The position numbers were made by a program, and so were the translations under genes. Positions 38,701 to 51,775 of a DNA stretch of 64,000 bases are shown here, piece by piece (the first letter of the stretch is position 1; every line of letters starts with the position of its first letter). The stretch is taken from positions 6,138,001 to 6,202,000 of the forward strand of contig NC_046683.1 in the NCBI RefSeq assembly GCF_009870125.1. The letters run 5' to 3'. The DNA is from Drosophila pseudoobscura. Lineage: Eukaryota; Arthropoda; Insecta; Diptera; Drosophilidae. Below the pieces are notes generated by a model. The model worked only from the letters and a program-made list of their open reading frames with translations, made no database searches and was not told the origin of the DNA.

Positions 38701-39870
38701 GACTGTTTGACATTGTAGTCCGGGCTCCTAAAGACCGTTGAGGTTGAGCTACTTGAGCGTTAATTTGTTTTCCCTTGCAACCTTTCCAGCTCCCGCTGGG
38801 ATCTAAGCTCTTTTCCCACATTTTTGTGCAAATACATTTATGTTTTCCCTGCTTTTGGGTGTGGATGGAAACAAAATGCATTAACTCAACTGAAGTTGTC
38901 CGAGCACATCCTGCCACGTCTGTCTGTCCTTTTGTCCCAACCTTGCCAGTGTTTTCTCAGTCTCCCCTTCCATTCCCGTTTCTCTGCCACTATGCCACTA
39001 TATGCACTGTATGTGTGGCAAGTGTCGGTGCGTTTTTGTTGCGGTTTGTCTCCATGTGGGGATATGTCCATGTCCCTGTCTATGGTGCCTGCCAAAATCC
39101 TTTTAAACTTGCCTCGCAAAACATTTTACATTCGATGACGTTTTCATTGCAAGATGCAACGTCAACAATAAACACACACAGAACCAGAGCCAGAACCAGA
39201 ATGAGGACCAGAAGCTGGTCCAGAACCTTGAGCAGGGCTAGAACCAGAGGAAGGGTCAAAACCAGAAGCAGATACCCAACCCAAGAAGCACTGTCGAAAT
39301 CAGATTCAGTCACAGAGAAGGATACACAGAGAAAAAAAGGACTACTTCGAGAGAAAAGTCCACTTAATATAGGTACTTTCAAATAATATTACAATATCCA
39401 TTGAATATGTGGCGACAGTCCAGATTGTAACTTTCGGGATCTGAAGTAGATCATATTTTTTGCGAGTGTAGGAGGTGAAAGGGCGGAACTAAAATCAAAT
39501 TTGGAATCAGGGAATCCTTCACCCATCCCAAACAGACACAAAAAAGAATGGAAAAAAGAGACTGAAATAAGAAAGGAGCGCTACAACTTCATTGCATCTG
39601 TTTGACTGCCCGAATCGAATGAGTGAGCGAGTGAATGAATGAATGAATGAATGGAGGAACGAAATGTATGGCTTGCTTCGTTACATTTCCCTTTTGGCCA
39701 TGGTCAGCTCATTGTTGTCGTTGTCGTTGTCGTTGCCACTGCCATTGCCGTTTGCTTTTGCTTTTGCTTTTGGGCATATTTCACTTACCGGAACTACAAA
39801 GCAGAACGATTGCTGAGCAAGCGATAAATCCTGCTGAGGAGAAGCAAAATGTGTGCCCGGGCGACGGCAT
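23681..39870 (-). CDS. CARPB: CARPB: secreted carbonic-anhydrase-related protein (CA10/CA11 type), 8 coding exons
   Basis: Joined coding exons (minus): 39789-39870, 29925-29972, 27846-27982, 27580-27771, 27353-27515, 25126-25280, 23854-23985, 23681-23767; 996 nt, 331 residues (human CA10 has 328). All junctions are GT-AG and keep phase. Residues 1-27 are a signal peptide. EEWWTYDGISGPSFWGLINP begins the alpha-CA fold. Of the three zinc ligands of active alpha-CAs only the H96 equivalent remains (His132): H94 is Tyr130, H119 is Gln155, and the H64 proton shuttle is Gln99. The protein is thus almost certainly catalytically inactive, like vertebrate CA10/CA11. Cys58 and Cys240 match the family's disulphide pair. 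The C-terminus has the insect-type CPSMYKDMYYRANRW. Known for the family: CA10 is a secreted or surface neuronal protein that binds neurexins; the same role here is inference. Drosophila also has CARPA; CARPB is my best assignment. Confidence 0.92.
23854..23985 (-). CDS. CARPB: CARPB coding exon 7
   Basis: 44 codons, phase 0 at both ends, from LYQLRRLMQG through GNNARPVQSLHHRTVRTNID to FKRNK, the conserved C-terminal CA segment. Acceptor TTTCAG, donor GTGAGT. Confidence 0.95.
25126..25280 (-). CDS. CARPB: CARPB coding exon 6
   Basis: Encodes FSTPIRHISVRSLLPNTDHY and on to NKPIYITKQE. It contains the YITYEGSTTHPGCWES segment that corresponds to the substrate-loop region of active enzymes, and Cys240. 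Confidence 0.95.
27353..27515 (-). CDS. CARPB: CARPB coding exon 5
   Basis: Encodes IQIYGFNKELYHNMSEAQHK and on to NKVLYR. Gln155 replaces the third zinc-binding His. It has a possible N-glycosylation site (NMS). The introns on each side are 64 nt and 2.1 kb. Confidence 0.95.
27580..27771 (-). CDS. CARPB: CARPB coding exon 4
   Basis: 64 codons, phase 0 at both ends. It encodes the centre of the CA fold, with NISGGPLAYRYQFEEIYIHY and GSEHF. It carries the lost ligand (Tyr130), the retained His132 and a possible N-glycosylation site (NIS at 114). Confidence 0.95.
27846..27982 (-). CDS. CARPB: CARPB coding exon 3
   Basis: Encodes PSFWGLINPQWNMCNKGRRQ and on to IDKHK, including Cys58 and the CA-family GxRQSP motif. 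The acceptor is GGCAG. The donor is GTGTGT, a weaker match, fixed by phase and by homology. Confidence 0.92.
29925..29972 (-). CDS. CARPB: CARPB coding exon 2
   Basis: A 48-nt exon encoding VLSSWEEWWTYDGIS, the conserved N-terminal CA-related segment. The acceptor is TTTCAG and the donor is GTAAGT. Split codons at both ends fit exons 1 and 3. Confidence 0.92.
35775..35794. repeat. (GA)10 tract
   Basis: Uninterrupted alternating G and A. Confidence 0.95.
36116..36155. repeat. Perfect 16-bp inverted repeat with 8-bp loop
   Basis: CAAAGACTATACAATA is followed after TTGTATAG by its exact reverse complement, TATTGTATAGTCTTTG. It lies inside CARPB intron 1 in unremarkable AT-rich DNA. Confidence 0.9.
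39789..39870 (-). CDS. CARPB: CARPB coding exon 1 (signal peptide)
   Basis: Starts at ATG 39870-39868 (purine at -3) and encodes 27 residues with a hydrophobic core (SAGFIACSAIVLLCSS), then one base of a split codon before a strong GTAAGT donor (39783-39788 on the plus strand). The phase matches exon 2 exactly, forming Glu28. The frame stays open upstream to 40275, but the next in-frame Met is 135 residues earlier and would bury the signal peptide, so I chose this start. Confidence 0.85.
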
Positions 39871-42167
39871 CTCTGTGGATTGCTGGGACTTGCAGCCGGA
39901 GGTCGAGGAGCTTCTGGGTGAAAGCTGCAAGCTGCAGGCTGCAGGCTGCTGGCTGCTGGCTGGTGGCTGCTGGCTGGTGGGTTGGATTGCGCACGAGTCT
40001 AGAGTTCTGGAGATCTGGCACTTGAGTCTATTGCTGGGCGGGCGGCTTAGAGCGGCGAGTCGCTTTTGGTTTCGGTTTCTGTTTCTTTGGGCCAGCTGCT
40101 TGGGTCTGGGGGCGGCAGCATCATCATTGGCCTCATTGTCATTGACTGTTTGGGGCACCGGGCCGCAGTCACGGCCACTGACTCTGGCTGTGCCTCCGCC
40201 TCTGCTGACTGCACTGGACCACCTCTTTGCATATGCAAATTTTAATTTCCGCTGCTTTCTTTGATGTGCACACAAGTTGCATGCTTCATTTCCGTCTTTC
40301 TTCTCAACTTCTAACTCTCTATCTCTCTCTATGTCTGTCTCTCACTCTCCCTCTGTTGCACTCTTTCTGGCTCTCTTTGTTCTTTTGGCTTTCTTCACAC
40401 ACACTCGAAAAAAATTCGTTATGGAGAAACTGGAGCTGGGAACACTCCTTACAAAACAGGTTGAAATTTCAGTTTCAGTTTCAGTTTCGCTTTCGCTTCC
40501 GCTTGGGGTTTCGCGCTTTCAAAAGCACGTTTGGCCACACTGCACTGTCGCTTGGCCGACCAGACGCGTCCGTTTATCTCTGAATCCGAGTTGAAACTGA
40601 ATTGTCACTGCTATCAGCGCCAAAGGATATGCAACGGACTGTCGGCAGGCGCGCAGCAGCAGCAGCAACAGCAACGGCGGCAGCAGTGGCAGCGGCGGCA
40701 ACAAGAACAACCACAGCCGCAGCAGCGCTCACAGCGTCGTCGGCAGCAGCAGCTTGACTCAGCAGGACGAGCTTCGTCCTGGCACGAAGCATCCCGAGCA
40801 GAGCCGAGCAGCGCCCCACTGGCATCGGCCACACGACTGACTCGCAGTCGAAATAATGGGACCACCAACAAAGTGTGGCTGCGGGGGACTTTTGTTTGGG
40901 AAATTTAAAATTTCTGAAGTGCTGGAAAGCGCTGGAAACTGAATCTGAAGAGGACAAGTACATCTTGTTAATTCTTTGTTGGTCATTTAATTATGAATTA
41001 TGAAATTAATTATGACTCTTTGCTTAAGTCAAGAGCACTAATTCAAGCTCAACTTCTACGGTTAGTTAACAATTTTGAATTCATTTTAAATCCACACAAT
41101 AGAGGGCCTTAATAATTTTCCCAGTAATTATGAAACTTAAACGATGGACTTTACCATTTAAATCCCATACAAATATAAAGTGCAAATATCTATTGGCTTT
41201 AAAATGGATTTAAAGGTATTTATATGGACTGGGCAATGGTAGGGGTAGGGGTAATTGGCTAAATTGAGGCCTTGAACTCCATATATGTATTTTTATAAGG
41301 CCAAAACTCAGCCGATGGCATGGCTCTTTTCAACACCCAATAATGTTGAGAGTTTAGTTTCGAGTGGATTGACAGTTTGTTGTTGAAAATATCTTGGCCA
41401 TTTATACCCTTTAAGGTAAAAAGACTGTCGTGTGGGAGATCAATGGGCACATATGTACCTCTCTGTATAATAATTTGGGGATTATAAAGCATTTAAGTTG
41501 TAAAATAAAAGTATGGTGTCAGGGGACTTCTTATTCAATATATTTGTGGAGCTGGACTTCTAATTTTCTAAATTTCGAATACCCTATTCGTACTCTTGGA
41601 ACCCATTGGAATATCTTGAATATTGAGTTGCCCTAAGCTCTTCCCACACCGGGCTATGGGCTATGGGAACTGTTCTCTATACGGCAGCCCACTCTTATAC
41701 GAGAACTCTTCTACAACGAAGGAGCAGGCATCTTCGTGTGTGGGCACGAGGAGCTGACGTCGCTGCCGACGCCTGCGCGACTTGGGGAGACGAATTCCGC
41801 GGATCCAACGAATTACATCGCTTCCCGTCCACTGCTGCTCCGACTGCCACCGCCTCGTGCTGTGTCTTGCTGCTGTTCCTGCCGCTAGCTGTCTTGCTGG
41901 CAATCAGCGAGAAGTTACGTGCGTTTTTTCCTTGGCGGAGCCAGATTCCCTGCTTCTTATCACGGAGGGAGTCTTCGTCCTGCTGCTGCTGCTGCTCTTG
42001 CTCCTGCTACTCGGGCTCCTCGGGCTCCTTGGTCTCGCTCGGGAGCTCCTCGTTTCTGCTTGGCAGTCAGCGTTGATATAAATTCTTATTGGCGCATTAC
42101 AAATTGTCGTCTTGCCCGTGCCCCCCTTCGCTTTTGCTCCCCATGTGGAGGGGTGTCCGTGTCCGCC

Positions 42168-42198
<31 letters not shown>

Positions 42199-42240
42199 CT
42201 TTCTCTCTCTTTCTCTCTGTGTGGGAGTTTAGCACATAAT
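39871..42240 (-). promoter_or_regulatory. Probable 5' UTR and promoter region of CARPB
   Basis: Upstream of the CARPB start the minus strand holds two GC-rich blocks unlike their AT-rich surroundings. One, at about 40555-40860, is rich in GCT/CAG repeats (Gln-rich on the plus strand). The other, at about 41650-42065, ends in a TATA-like TTTATATCAACG on the minus strand near 42080. Both are open in several frames without clear protein features, as is common for Drosophila 5' UTRs. A (CT)n tract at 42167-42218 lies just upstream and would be GAGA-factor-type sequence. I cannot place the transcription start. Confidence 0.3.
42167..42218. repeat. (CT)n / TTCTCTCTCT tract
   Basis: About 50 bp: CT repeats followed by four decamer-like TTCTCTCTCT units. 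Confidence 0.95.
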
Positions 42241-45200
42241 GTAATCATCTTACATAACACAAGGCATAAACAGTTTTTCTGTTCGAAGACAACAGCAGAG
42301 TTCATCTTTTGTTTGGTCGTAATTAGATTTTCGCCTCATTTGCATACAAATGGGGAATGGAAAGCGAATCCGTGAATGGCAAATCAACCATCCTTCATCC
42401 TGCACAACACACGTGCATAAATTAGCTCCAGAACAAAAACAAAAAAATGTTAAGCCTTTGTTCAATTGTACGAGTGGATGGGGGGCGAGAGAAAGAATGA
42501 ATGCGAATGCGAGAAGGAATGCGGGAACGAATGAAACTGCGGCGTTACACAGTTTTCATTTTAATTTCCCTTCGCATCGCAATGTATCGCATCCCATCGA
42601 TTTGGCTAATCCATAAAATCGCTTTCACCACTAATTCAATTCGAGTGTCGCGCTGCATTATTGAAAGCATTTCAATCAAAGTCAGTCAGCAGTCGGCAGT
42701 CTGCCGTCGGCGGTCGCCAGGCAGTTGGCAGCTGGCAGTCTCAGGGACATGCTTCCCTCGATTCCACTCCATTCGGGGCCATTTCATTCGATTCGATCCG
42801 GCTCCCACAACGCGTTGGAAGCCAATCACTTGACATTGCAACTGAATGCGAAGGCAGCCCAGCCCGGGTCCGGGTAGGTGCCCAACTAAAAATAACAATA
42901 ACTAAGAGTAATCAGAGCTCTCAATCCGGCTATGGGAATACTCTATGTATAACTAAGAAAGTATGTGCACAATGTGTCTGACTGCCTCGACGGGTTCTGG
43001 CTCCCCTCCCTGGTTTCCCCTCCCCTCCATATTCATATGACTCATATGACTAAAAAATAGTCAAAATAGATATTGGAAATGGGACATTTTTACTCAATTC
43101 ATAGCCCATTAGAGACAAATTCTTTTGATAGTTTGACGCAGCTCCTACAAACTAAGGAAGGAAATAATCCATAAGTCCGATTCGAGAATGAGTGTTTTTA
43201 AACCTGTTGAATCGTCCCTTAAATTCATCCAACCTTTACCTTTACGAAGATACTGCTAATAGATCTTTCTGTTCTTTAAGGAAAAGCTAAAGAGCTAAAA
43301 GTCTTAAGCTATTCAATCTACTTTGTACTGGACAGAGTGTAGGCCATCTTTCGTCATATAGTTGATGTGCAGCAGTCGGATAGTCAGGACAGGGCTGAGT
43401 GCACTGTGAATGCATTTCGGATGCTGGCGCTCATGTAATTGGCGGGCATTCGGCATTGATTAAGGCCCGAGCCAAAAAGTATGCAACACACTTTTGTATA
43501 GCCTCACACACACACACACGAAGCTTCACACAGAGGCAAACACATTGAATCGCACTCGCAGGCAATGCAATTGAATTCGTGGCAGTTTTAATGTAATTAG
43601 TTTTTACACCTTGCAAAACCGAACGCGAGACAGACACAGACACAGAAACCGATCCAAATGTGTGTGTGTGGGTGCTGGCGGTGGGATGGATAAATAGATG
43701 GATGGGATGGAAAGGAAAATGGGGAATGGGGAATGGGGAATGGGAAGTGTAATGGCGATGGTGATGGTGATGGTGTGCCTCAGGGTAAGGGTAATGTTCA
43801 GGGGCCATGTAAGAGCAGACACTGCGCATTTTCTAATTAAAAACGCCAATGGCAATTGCCATTGGCCTGTGACGCAGCCAGGAGTCGGTGGTACTGCTCC
43901 ATCTCATCCGTGTGGACCCATTCTGGAGCCGGCTGGAACCGAGGCTAATTGGCAACAAGACAAATCGCTGTGGCAATTTGCCGAGAATTATGCGACAAGA
44001 TCAATTTGGGCAACCGATTGGATGTGGGATGCTGGCCCCCAAGTCGCGAGGCAGGTTCAAGGTCTGCAATTGTTATAAATTTCTCACTTTCGCCAAACGG
44101 GGAAGGGGGGAATGGCGAAAATAATGAAACTCATAAAAGTTTTACGGCATTTTCGGTTTACGCCTTTCGCGCATTATAGCAGGCGTGGGGATGGACCTTG
44201 TGGGATGGGTATGATTTGAAATTAATATAACTAAAAGGTTTTACGGCGCCTCATTCAATCGCCCAGCTATATTGGTGTCGGACTGTGTGTGTGTGGGAGT
44301 GTGTGTGGTTGTATCTGACGGATACGTCTTGCTCCGGCCCGGTCTGTGGCCGTGTTCTCCCACTACCCACTACCCATTTCTCTATGTTTCTTTTTTGTTT
44401 TTATTTTTTTTATTGATTTCCACTGCTTGGCTGCTTCGTTATTTTCTATATGTGTGCATAGTTTTTCTCCTTTTATTCTGCCAATAACTTCGCGGGAAAA
44501 CTAGGAACTAGCGGATGCCTGCGGTGCGTTCCCTTCCGTTCCAATCGGCTCCGTTCCGTTTCAGAGGCGGAACGGTGGGAGTCGATGCGTTTAGTAGATG
44601 TGGCCTTTGACGCTTGGGCTCCCAGCGGCTGTGCATGTGTGTGAGTGTTGAGTGCACACCCATACACCCCCGTACACCCAGATGGAGTATTTGCTTTAAC
44701 CCTCGGGAAAATTGAGCCAATGGAAAGTGGACAGTGATGCAATCGAACCAACCTCGATGGGTGTGTAAATTAAGCAGGACCTTCAACTGCAGGCGCCTCG
44801 AAATCGTTGGAGGGGTCGAATTAGTTTGTGGTACAGAGATCTTTGGCTTCGCTAGAAATAACTATTTACGGAGTCGACTAACCGAAATCATTAGATCGTT
44901 ATTAGCTTTAAATTGTGTCCGTGGAACAACCCGCTCCAATTAGACACGATGGATCCCAAATGGCTTTACTATTTGACCGCATGACGCAAGGGTTAAGCCA
45001 TCGCCTTCACACCACTCCAGCATTCAGCCTCATGCTATGAGTACCTTAGCCATTCAGCCATATTTGATGGCAGCCAAAGCATTAAAATTGTTATTTATTT
45101 ATAAATGCATTCTGCTGATGCTGCGCTGCTCCTCGCCTCCCGATCAGCCCCCACCATTTGGCTTGCTTATCATAAAAAAGCGGAGCGGAAAAACCCCACC

Positions 45201-48169
45201 AGCTGACTGTAGAAGTGGCCGCAAGCTCCTTGGAGTCAAGTGACCAGCGTGGCCTGTCCACTGCAATATGCATCCCGAAGCAATGGCTAAGCTAAGTTTC
45301 TTCTATTTAATTCGGTTTGCACAAATATTTCCGTTTTAGTTTAAAGCGCAATATCCGCTTTCCTTTTCCCATTGCCACGTACTCTATCTCTCTCTCTCTT
45401 TCTCTGGGTGCAGACCCGTTCAGACTTATCCTGGCCCTGGCCTTCAGGTGTAAACACTATCTGCATTTTCACGCTCCAAACAGAAATTTATTGCATATGC
45501 TGGGAGGGGGTGTGGCAGTGGGGCAAGAGCGAATGAGACGGGGGAGGCCACATCCTATCTATGCGGTCTGTCCGGGCAATCGAAGAGCAACTTTATCGCT
45601 GCAATTGCGTCTCATCTTCCACTCGTGTCAGACGGAGAAGCAGCACTCGACTGTTGCTCTCTGAATGTATGAGTGTGTGTCTGTGTGTTTGTGTGTGTGT
45701 GTGTGCATTACGCTAAATTACATTTTGAATATTGAATTGACGCTGCTGCTAACCTAACCTTACCTTAACATACTATATACCACCCTGCCCTGCAGAGCCC
45801 CACCTCAGCCCATCCTAAGCTGGCTCTGAAATCGAATTCGTTTGTTGCATTCCTTCAATTGAATTTTTGCGGTTCGATTCGGTTCGATTCGTTCTTCGCT
45901 GCCATCCAGACGTTCACGTTCACTCAGAGCTGTCTTGTGGTCGTCCTGTACTCCTGCTTCCGCTCTCTTTCTCCGTTTTCTGATTCCTTTCCCTGTCCAG
46001 CTTCCTCTTCCCGATAATGCTTTCACTTCCTCTCATTTGCAGGTGACTTAAACAAATTCGCTGCACAACTAGGCAATTTAAGAAGTGGCATCACTTTCAT
46101 GTCGTTGGCAACGCAAAGTGGGGGTTAGAATTCTAATTTTGGGTTACATTTTGGAACAGATCAATAAGTAAGCAAGTACTACATGACCGATTGAAATGAC
46201 TGTTTGCAGTACAGCGAGTACTACCCTACCCGTCTTTTAATTTCAGACCTCGAATTGGGATCCAGCGACACAAAGTTCATATACGAGTACCTACAAATAA
46301 TGAAAATACTAAAATCAAATATTTACTTATTCATTTTCTACTGATAATTACTATCCTGATCTATGAACCTATAAAGAAGCTCTTAAGTGTTATTATCTAT
46401 CGTACAGAATCTTGCAAATGTATAATTAATTTTCATTATTTTCCAATAAATGTTTTTCACTATCTAAAACGAAATGGTTCTAACATTTGGCCTCATTCAA
46501 CGCTTTTTGGAACCAAATCTGTTGTTTTACTGAACTGGATCTGTGATTATTGATTTGCACATTGCAAATGGCCTGGAAAATGAAACCAATAAATTTGTCC
46601 AATTACCATATTTGGCATCGATATGAATATAATTTGTTGTGCTGCAGTCACTCGTCTGTTCGAGTACGTATGTGTGTTTGTTCAGATAATTGGCAGCAAC
46701 TAGTGACACTTTCGAAAAGCCGCAAACTAGGCTTTCACTCAGTGCACTCACCGTCACCTGCCTACTTATACCTCTTAGCTCAAACGCTGCCTTGAATTTC
46801 CCCCTTTTCGCATATAAATCATGATCTGTGGCTGCCTCTGATTGTTCCCCAATAACAACAAATGCGGAACACAAATCAAAACTCGAGCATTTCCAGCTAC
46901 TGATTTGGGGTCCATGTCTTTAGTGAGATTAGGAGCAGCATTAGCTGGACTACGTGTATTCGTGTGCGGTGTGGTGTGGTGTGGTGTGTCTATGGGGATG
47001 GGGTTGCTGGTTGGGTGGCTGAGCTTCAGGCTGAGTGCTTGGAGAGCCTTTTCTTCTTTCACTCGGGCATTCAGTCACGCACATGGCGCAAAACATTTCA
47101 CAGACACGCAACACCTGACTACACGTACATATAACTCTGGGCATGTGTGGGTAAGTGTGTGTATGTGTGGGTGGGTGCGTGGGTGAGTGGGTGTGGATAT
47201 GCATTTGCGGATGTCGCTGGGTTGAGGGCTAAAAGTGAGTGGGTGCTGCTTTAGCCAGCTCTCCAACTTCTTGACTGGTTGGTTGCCTTCGCTTTTTATT
47301 ACTCAACTTTGGCCGCCATCCAGGAAAGAGTCCTTTGTTTGCTCTACTGTGGCAGTGTGTGCTTTTCTGTGTGTGAGTGAGCTCTGGCAGTGTATGTGCT
47401 TGTGTGTTTGCTTGACTTGTAATAAAATGTAATTTTAATGTGTTAATTCAGTTGGCTTTGTCGCAGCATGTCAGAGCGGAATTATCCGGAGGTCAGTTGA
47501 CTTCTTGGCTTCCATCGAGGACTTCGAACTGTATTTTACCAAAAGAAGAAGCTCAAGAAAGGGAAAAGGAAAAGGAAATGGGAGAAAAGGGAAAGGGAAA
47601 GGAAACATTCGCCATTTTCAATTAACAAGTTTTTCTATTCCACCGAGAACAACAACGAGTACAAACTGCTTTTGCAATGTTTAACAACGCTCTGCGTTGC
47701 CTAATTGATTTGCAGGTCCTTAAGTCCATGGCCCTGGCCCAGGACCTGGGTCCCACCTGCCCCCTGTGGCCGGGGCAAACGTGGCCCAAACACAAGGCCA
47801 GACAATGAGCCATGAATGCAGTTACCTCCCCGTCTGCCCGGCTCGCTCCTTCGTGCTCATTTGTTGCCAATTAGTTGTGGAGCACCGCAGTCAATTGGAA
47901 ATTTTCTGCAGACAGGAACAGGTAGGAAAACTGTTGACCAGTCGACGCTAGGGGACAGGGGAGGGCAGGGCAAGGCAGGATGACAACAGAAAGTTGGTCA
48001 GGAAGGATACTCCTCTGTATCCCCCTGCCCTTGCTGATCCCCGTTGCTGTTGCTGTTTTGGTTATCCATTTATCGATGCGGCAAACTTTCGTAATGACTT
48101 TGAAAATAAAAATAGCAGAACAAATGGAAAGAAAGCGGACGAGAAGGGCATCAGACACAGACACAGATG

Positions 48170-48192
48170 CAGAGAGAGAGAGAGAGAGAGAG
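48170..48192. repeat. (GA)n tract
   Basis: Uninterrupted alternating G and A, about 23 bp. Confidence 0.95.
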
Positions 48193-51100
48193 TGAGTTCT
48201 GAAATTATCTCCCAACTATTGACAATAATGAGCTTTCCTAATGAGTGTAGTGCTGCACGGGAGTGGGGGGAAAATGGAAAAATGGCAAAAGGGAAAGAAA
48301 AAGGAAAAGCCGGAGGGTGCGATGTGCAAATGACAAAAGTTTTACCCCGACATTGGAATCCGGGAACATTATATTGTTTGGTGTTAATTAAGTGCTCCCA
48401 AAGAGCACCAGAGAGGATGATGAACTGGGCTTGGGGAGCAAATGGTACAACTTTGTTCGAGTATTTTATGTGTCGAAAAGTTACGATCGGCGGTGGATAG
48501 CATAGTATCTTATTAGACCAATGCCAAAGGGTGTAGAGAGCTAATGTGTTGCCTACCCTTAGCTCTAGGATGGAGATTAAATGGAAAAGTAATTGGGGGG
48601 GAATTGATCTCGACTTTTGGTTTCATCTAAAGCCTTTGATCCTTCAACAAGTATTCTCATTCATTTACCATTTTTATCGCCTTTTCCCCCTGGATATGTT
48701 GCTGTCCACAGACTGCAAGGAGTCCGGAAGCCGAAAATCAAAATGAGCAGCAAATCTGCAATAAATTGTGAAAAAAATTAAAGAGCAACAAAAGCTGGAA
48801 AAAGCCACACCAACTGAAATACAACAGCTCCAACAAATACACCAGCAACGGTACAACAACAGCAACAGCAATACAGCCACAAGCAAAGCAAAGGCATTAG
48901 TTATTTTACAAAAGGACACCAGACACACCTAAGACATAAGCCGCTATCATTCACCCTTAATCCCTTTAAGGACACTTGACGTGTGCACGACCAACACCAA
49001 CAACACCAACAACACCAACCAAGATTCAACAACAACTACACCAACAACAGGACAAACCGCACACTGGCACACCTTGGACAAAGTCAGAATTGGATCTGCC
49101 CCTTACTGCTGGCCGTGAGCTACAGCTCCCCTCCTGTTTCCTCTGCTCCTTGACTGTCACTTCAAGGAAACCTCCACCGCACCACCGCACCACCGCACTA
49201 CCGCACCTCCGCCATCCGCTAGATCCTCGACCCGTCGTCTACCACCAACTAAAAGTCAGTCAAGTTGACCAGAAGTGTAGGAGTTTATAAAACAAAATGA
49301 CGACAACGATGATATACAATAGATGATGATGACGCGGAAGGGGAGAAAGCAGCAGATGATGATGATGATACGGAAAGAGAGAGGATGTAGAAGATGATGA
49401 GGATGAGGATGAGGAGGATAGTAGACTAGGACGAAACGTTGCGAAACTGGAAGCATAAAGAAAATAGATAGAAAGAACAACAAGAGCGGAAAACGTCAGA
49501 CGAGGACGAGGACGAGGACGGGCGACCCGCATAGAAAGTGAAATAAAACAAAAATATCCACACAAGAGCTCCACTTCAGGACGAGCTCCACTTCAGTCCG
49601 CCACCCTTAGCCACTCCACTCCGCTCAGCACCTGGCCAGGTGTCCCAAGAATGTGTGTGTGTGTGTGTTTACGTGGGTGTGTGCGGAAATCTGAAACCTG
49701 AAATCATCCACTTAAAAGCTAAGGGTCGATAAGTTACTGATGCCTGACAGTTTATGGAGACTAAAATTGTGGCGACTGCCTATGCCACTGGATCCTCCTT
49801 GCTCCTTACTCTTCTCACTCCATTGTCCAGCCCCTCTCCCAGTCCGCAGCTCCAGCCACTTGAAGTGTGGCCAGACAAGAAGACATTTTATTTATGGTCT
49901 GTTGTGGGTTAAGGTTGAGCAGCCTTTCAAGGTGTCGTCTCGTCTCGTTTCGTCCGTTTCGGCTCGTCAAACGTTTTAGAGGTGGTTAATAGAAAGGGAG
50001 AGGGTAGGCGGAGAAAGAGTAGAAGAGCAGAAGCTCCAACTGACCCCAACTACCTATTTCCCTTCATCCCTCTTACCATTTTAACCCCCACACCTCAAAC
50101 TCTTATCAAATGCAATGGCAATGGCAAGAGTTTTCTTTCTCCGAGAGAGATGAATGGGCGGAGAGGAGGGAAAGGGCATTGCTCACGACATTTATTGTGG
50201 CATAAATTTGCACTTTGTTGTGGTTTGGCGTCTGGCAATGCTGTCATCATCCCCATTCCAATCATCGTCATTCCCATCATCATCATCTTCATCATCAGCT
50301 TCAGCATCATTATGGGCAACCCCATTCCCCCAACTTCATTGTCATCTTGCTGGCGTTTTGTTATTTAGCTGGCAAATTGTTTTATGTTTTGTCTTGTCTG
50401 GCAATTTGTGGCTTTCTACTAGCCAAGAGAGACTGAACGGAATAGCAACAGCGCAGAGAAAGAGAGAGAACGATAAGCTAAGAGTGGCCAACTTTAAGTC
50501 CAGCTGCAAAGTGCTCTGAAATGGGGGCATCGCATCTGACAATGTTGTTAAAGTTCTTTAAGATTCGATGCCCCTTTGGAGTGTCTCACACCTACTGCAC
50601 CCCTTCCGATCTCATTTTTCATTCCCCTGCCCTACCCCACTAAGTACTCCACCCAACCCTCTTTTGTCTTCCTCCGAGAAACAGCGTTGCCATACAAAAC
50701 AATTAAAAAGTTGGCGCCCAAAAGTGCCCAAAATTTGGCGGCTGGCTGAAGATGGAAATTTTGATGACTGAAGAAAACACAGCTTGTGGCACGTACACAG
50801 AAGCAGTTGGAAAGAGAAAGAGAGATAGAGATGGAGATGGCGATGGAGAGGGGAACGTGGAACGGGGGGAGACACACGGCAACAGTAGCTCTGGGAAAAG
50901 ACAATGACACAAATCAAAAAGTTTTCCACATTCACTGTTCTCTTTCTGCTCTCTCTCTCTCTTCCACTAATTGCATGCTAATTGCTACACTCACGCACAA
51001 ACACACTCTGGAACCAGCACTTGCCACATGGCGTATACGTGATTTATTTGCTCTCAATCTTACTCTCGCCCCTGCCCTTGCCAGTTCCGTTGACATTGGT

Positions 51101-51775
51101 CCCCCCTGCCATCAGTTGCTTAATCGGTAGTGCCAATATTTATGAAATATTTTTAAACTACGTGGCAGACAAAGTTGAGAATCAATTGCCAGACGACTGC
51201 CACGACGACGACAAGGATGCCAATGCCAAGTGACAGCTGGCGGGAGGGTCAAGAGCCGTTTGTTGCCTGAGGAGTGGCTCACATATTTGAAAGCCAATCC
51301 GTTTACTCTCATTGACAGATGCGACACATGCGTTGGAGGACCCTCGGTTCCCTTTTTCCCAACGATTCCCACCATCGGGCTCGATGGGGTCATTCAATAA
51401 AACAAGTATCGCCATTTGTTGTTTGAACCTCCGCTGCTGCTACTGCTGCCGCCTCATGAACAACCATGTCACCAGGGGGTAAAAGCACTCAAATTAATAA
51501 ACTCCATAAAATGTGAGGCAGACAGTTATGAAAAAAAGGAAAAACACAGGAAGCCAAAGGGGGAGAATTGTGGGGCGACGAGTGTAATCCAGAAATCGAG
51601 CAAGCGTGTTTGCAGCGTTAAGTGACCAGCAACCCCAAGGCCCCATCTATAGTTGCTGCTCTTGCTGCTCCTTCTCCCACGTAAATCAATGTGGAGCCGG
51701 ACCCAGACTGACAGACACACTGACTGAATGGCTCGAAGGGAGAGACAGGTTAGGGGAGAGGCTGGCCAGCATGGC

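Larger units (their letters stand above)
29973..39788. other. CARPB intron 1 (9.8 kb)
   Basis: Large first intron, between the signal-peptide exon and the first CA-fold exon. It contains microsatellites (CA near 33329 and 36507-36553, GA at 35775-35794, TCTG near 36583-36600, GAAT near 39630-39650), an imperfect AGAACC tract at about 39179-39275, a perfect hairpin at 36116-36155, and TATACCCTTTCAAAAGGGTA near 37581, which resembles the end of a small dispersed element. I see no nested gene. Large first introns often hold enhancers, but none is identified here. Confidence 0.6.

Noticed and set aside
39647..40264. 205-codon plus-strand frame opposite CARPB exon 1
   Set aside because: It starts in GTTGTC and GCTTTT repeats and lies antisense to the convincing CARPB signal-peptide exon.
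40531..40908. Gln-rich 125-codon plus-strand frame
   Set aside because: The Gln run is a CAG repeat; the block more likely belongs to a GC-rich 5' UTR or promoter region of the minus-strand gene.
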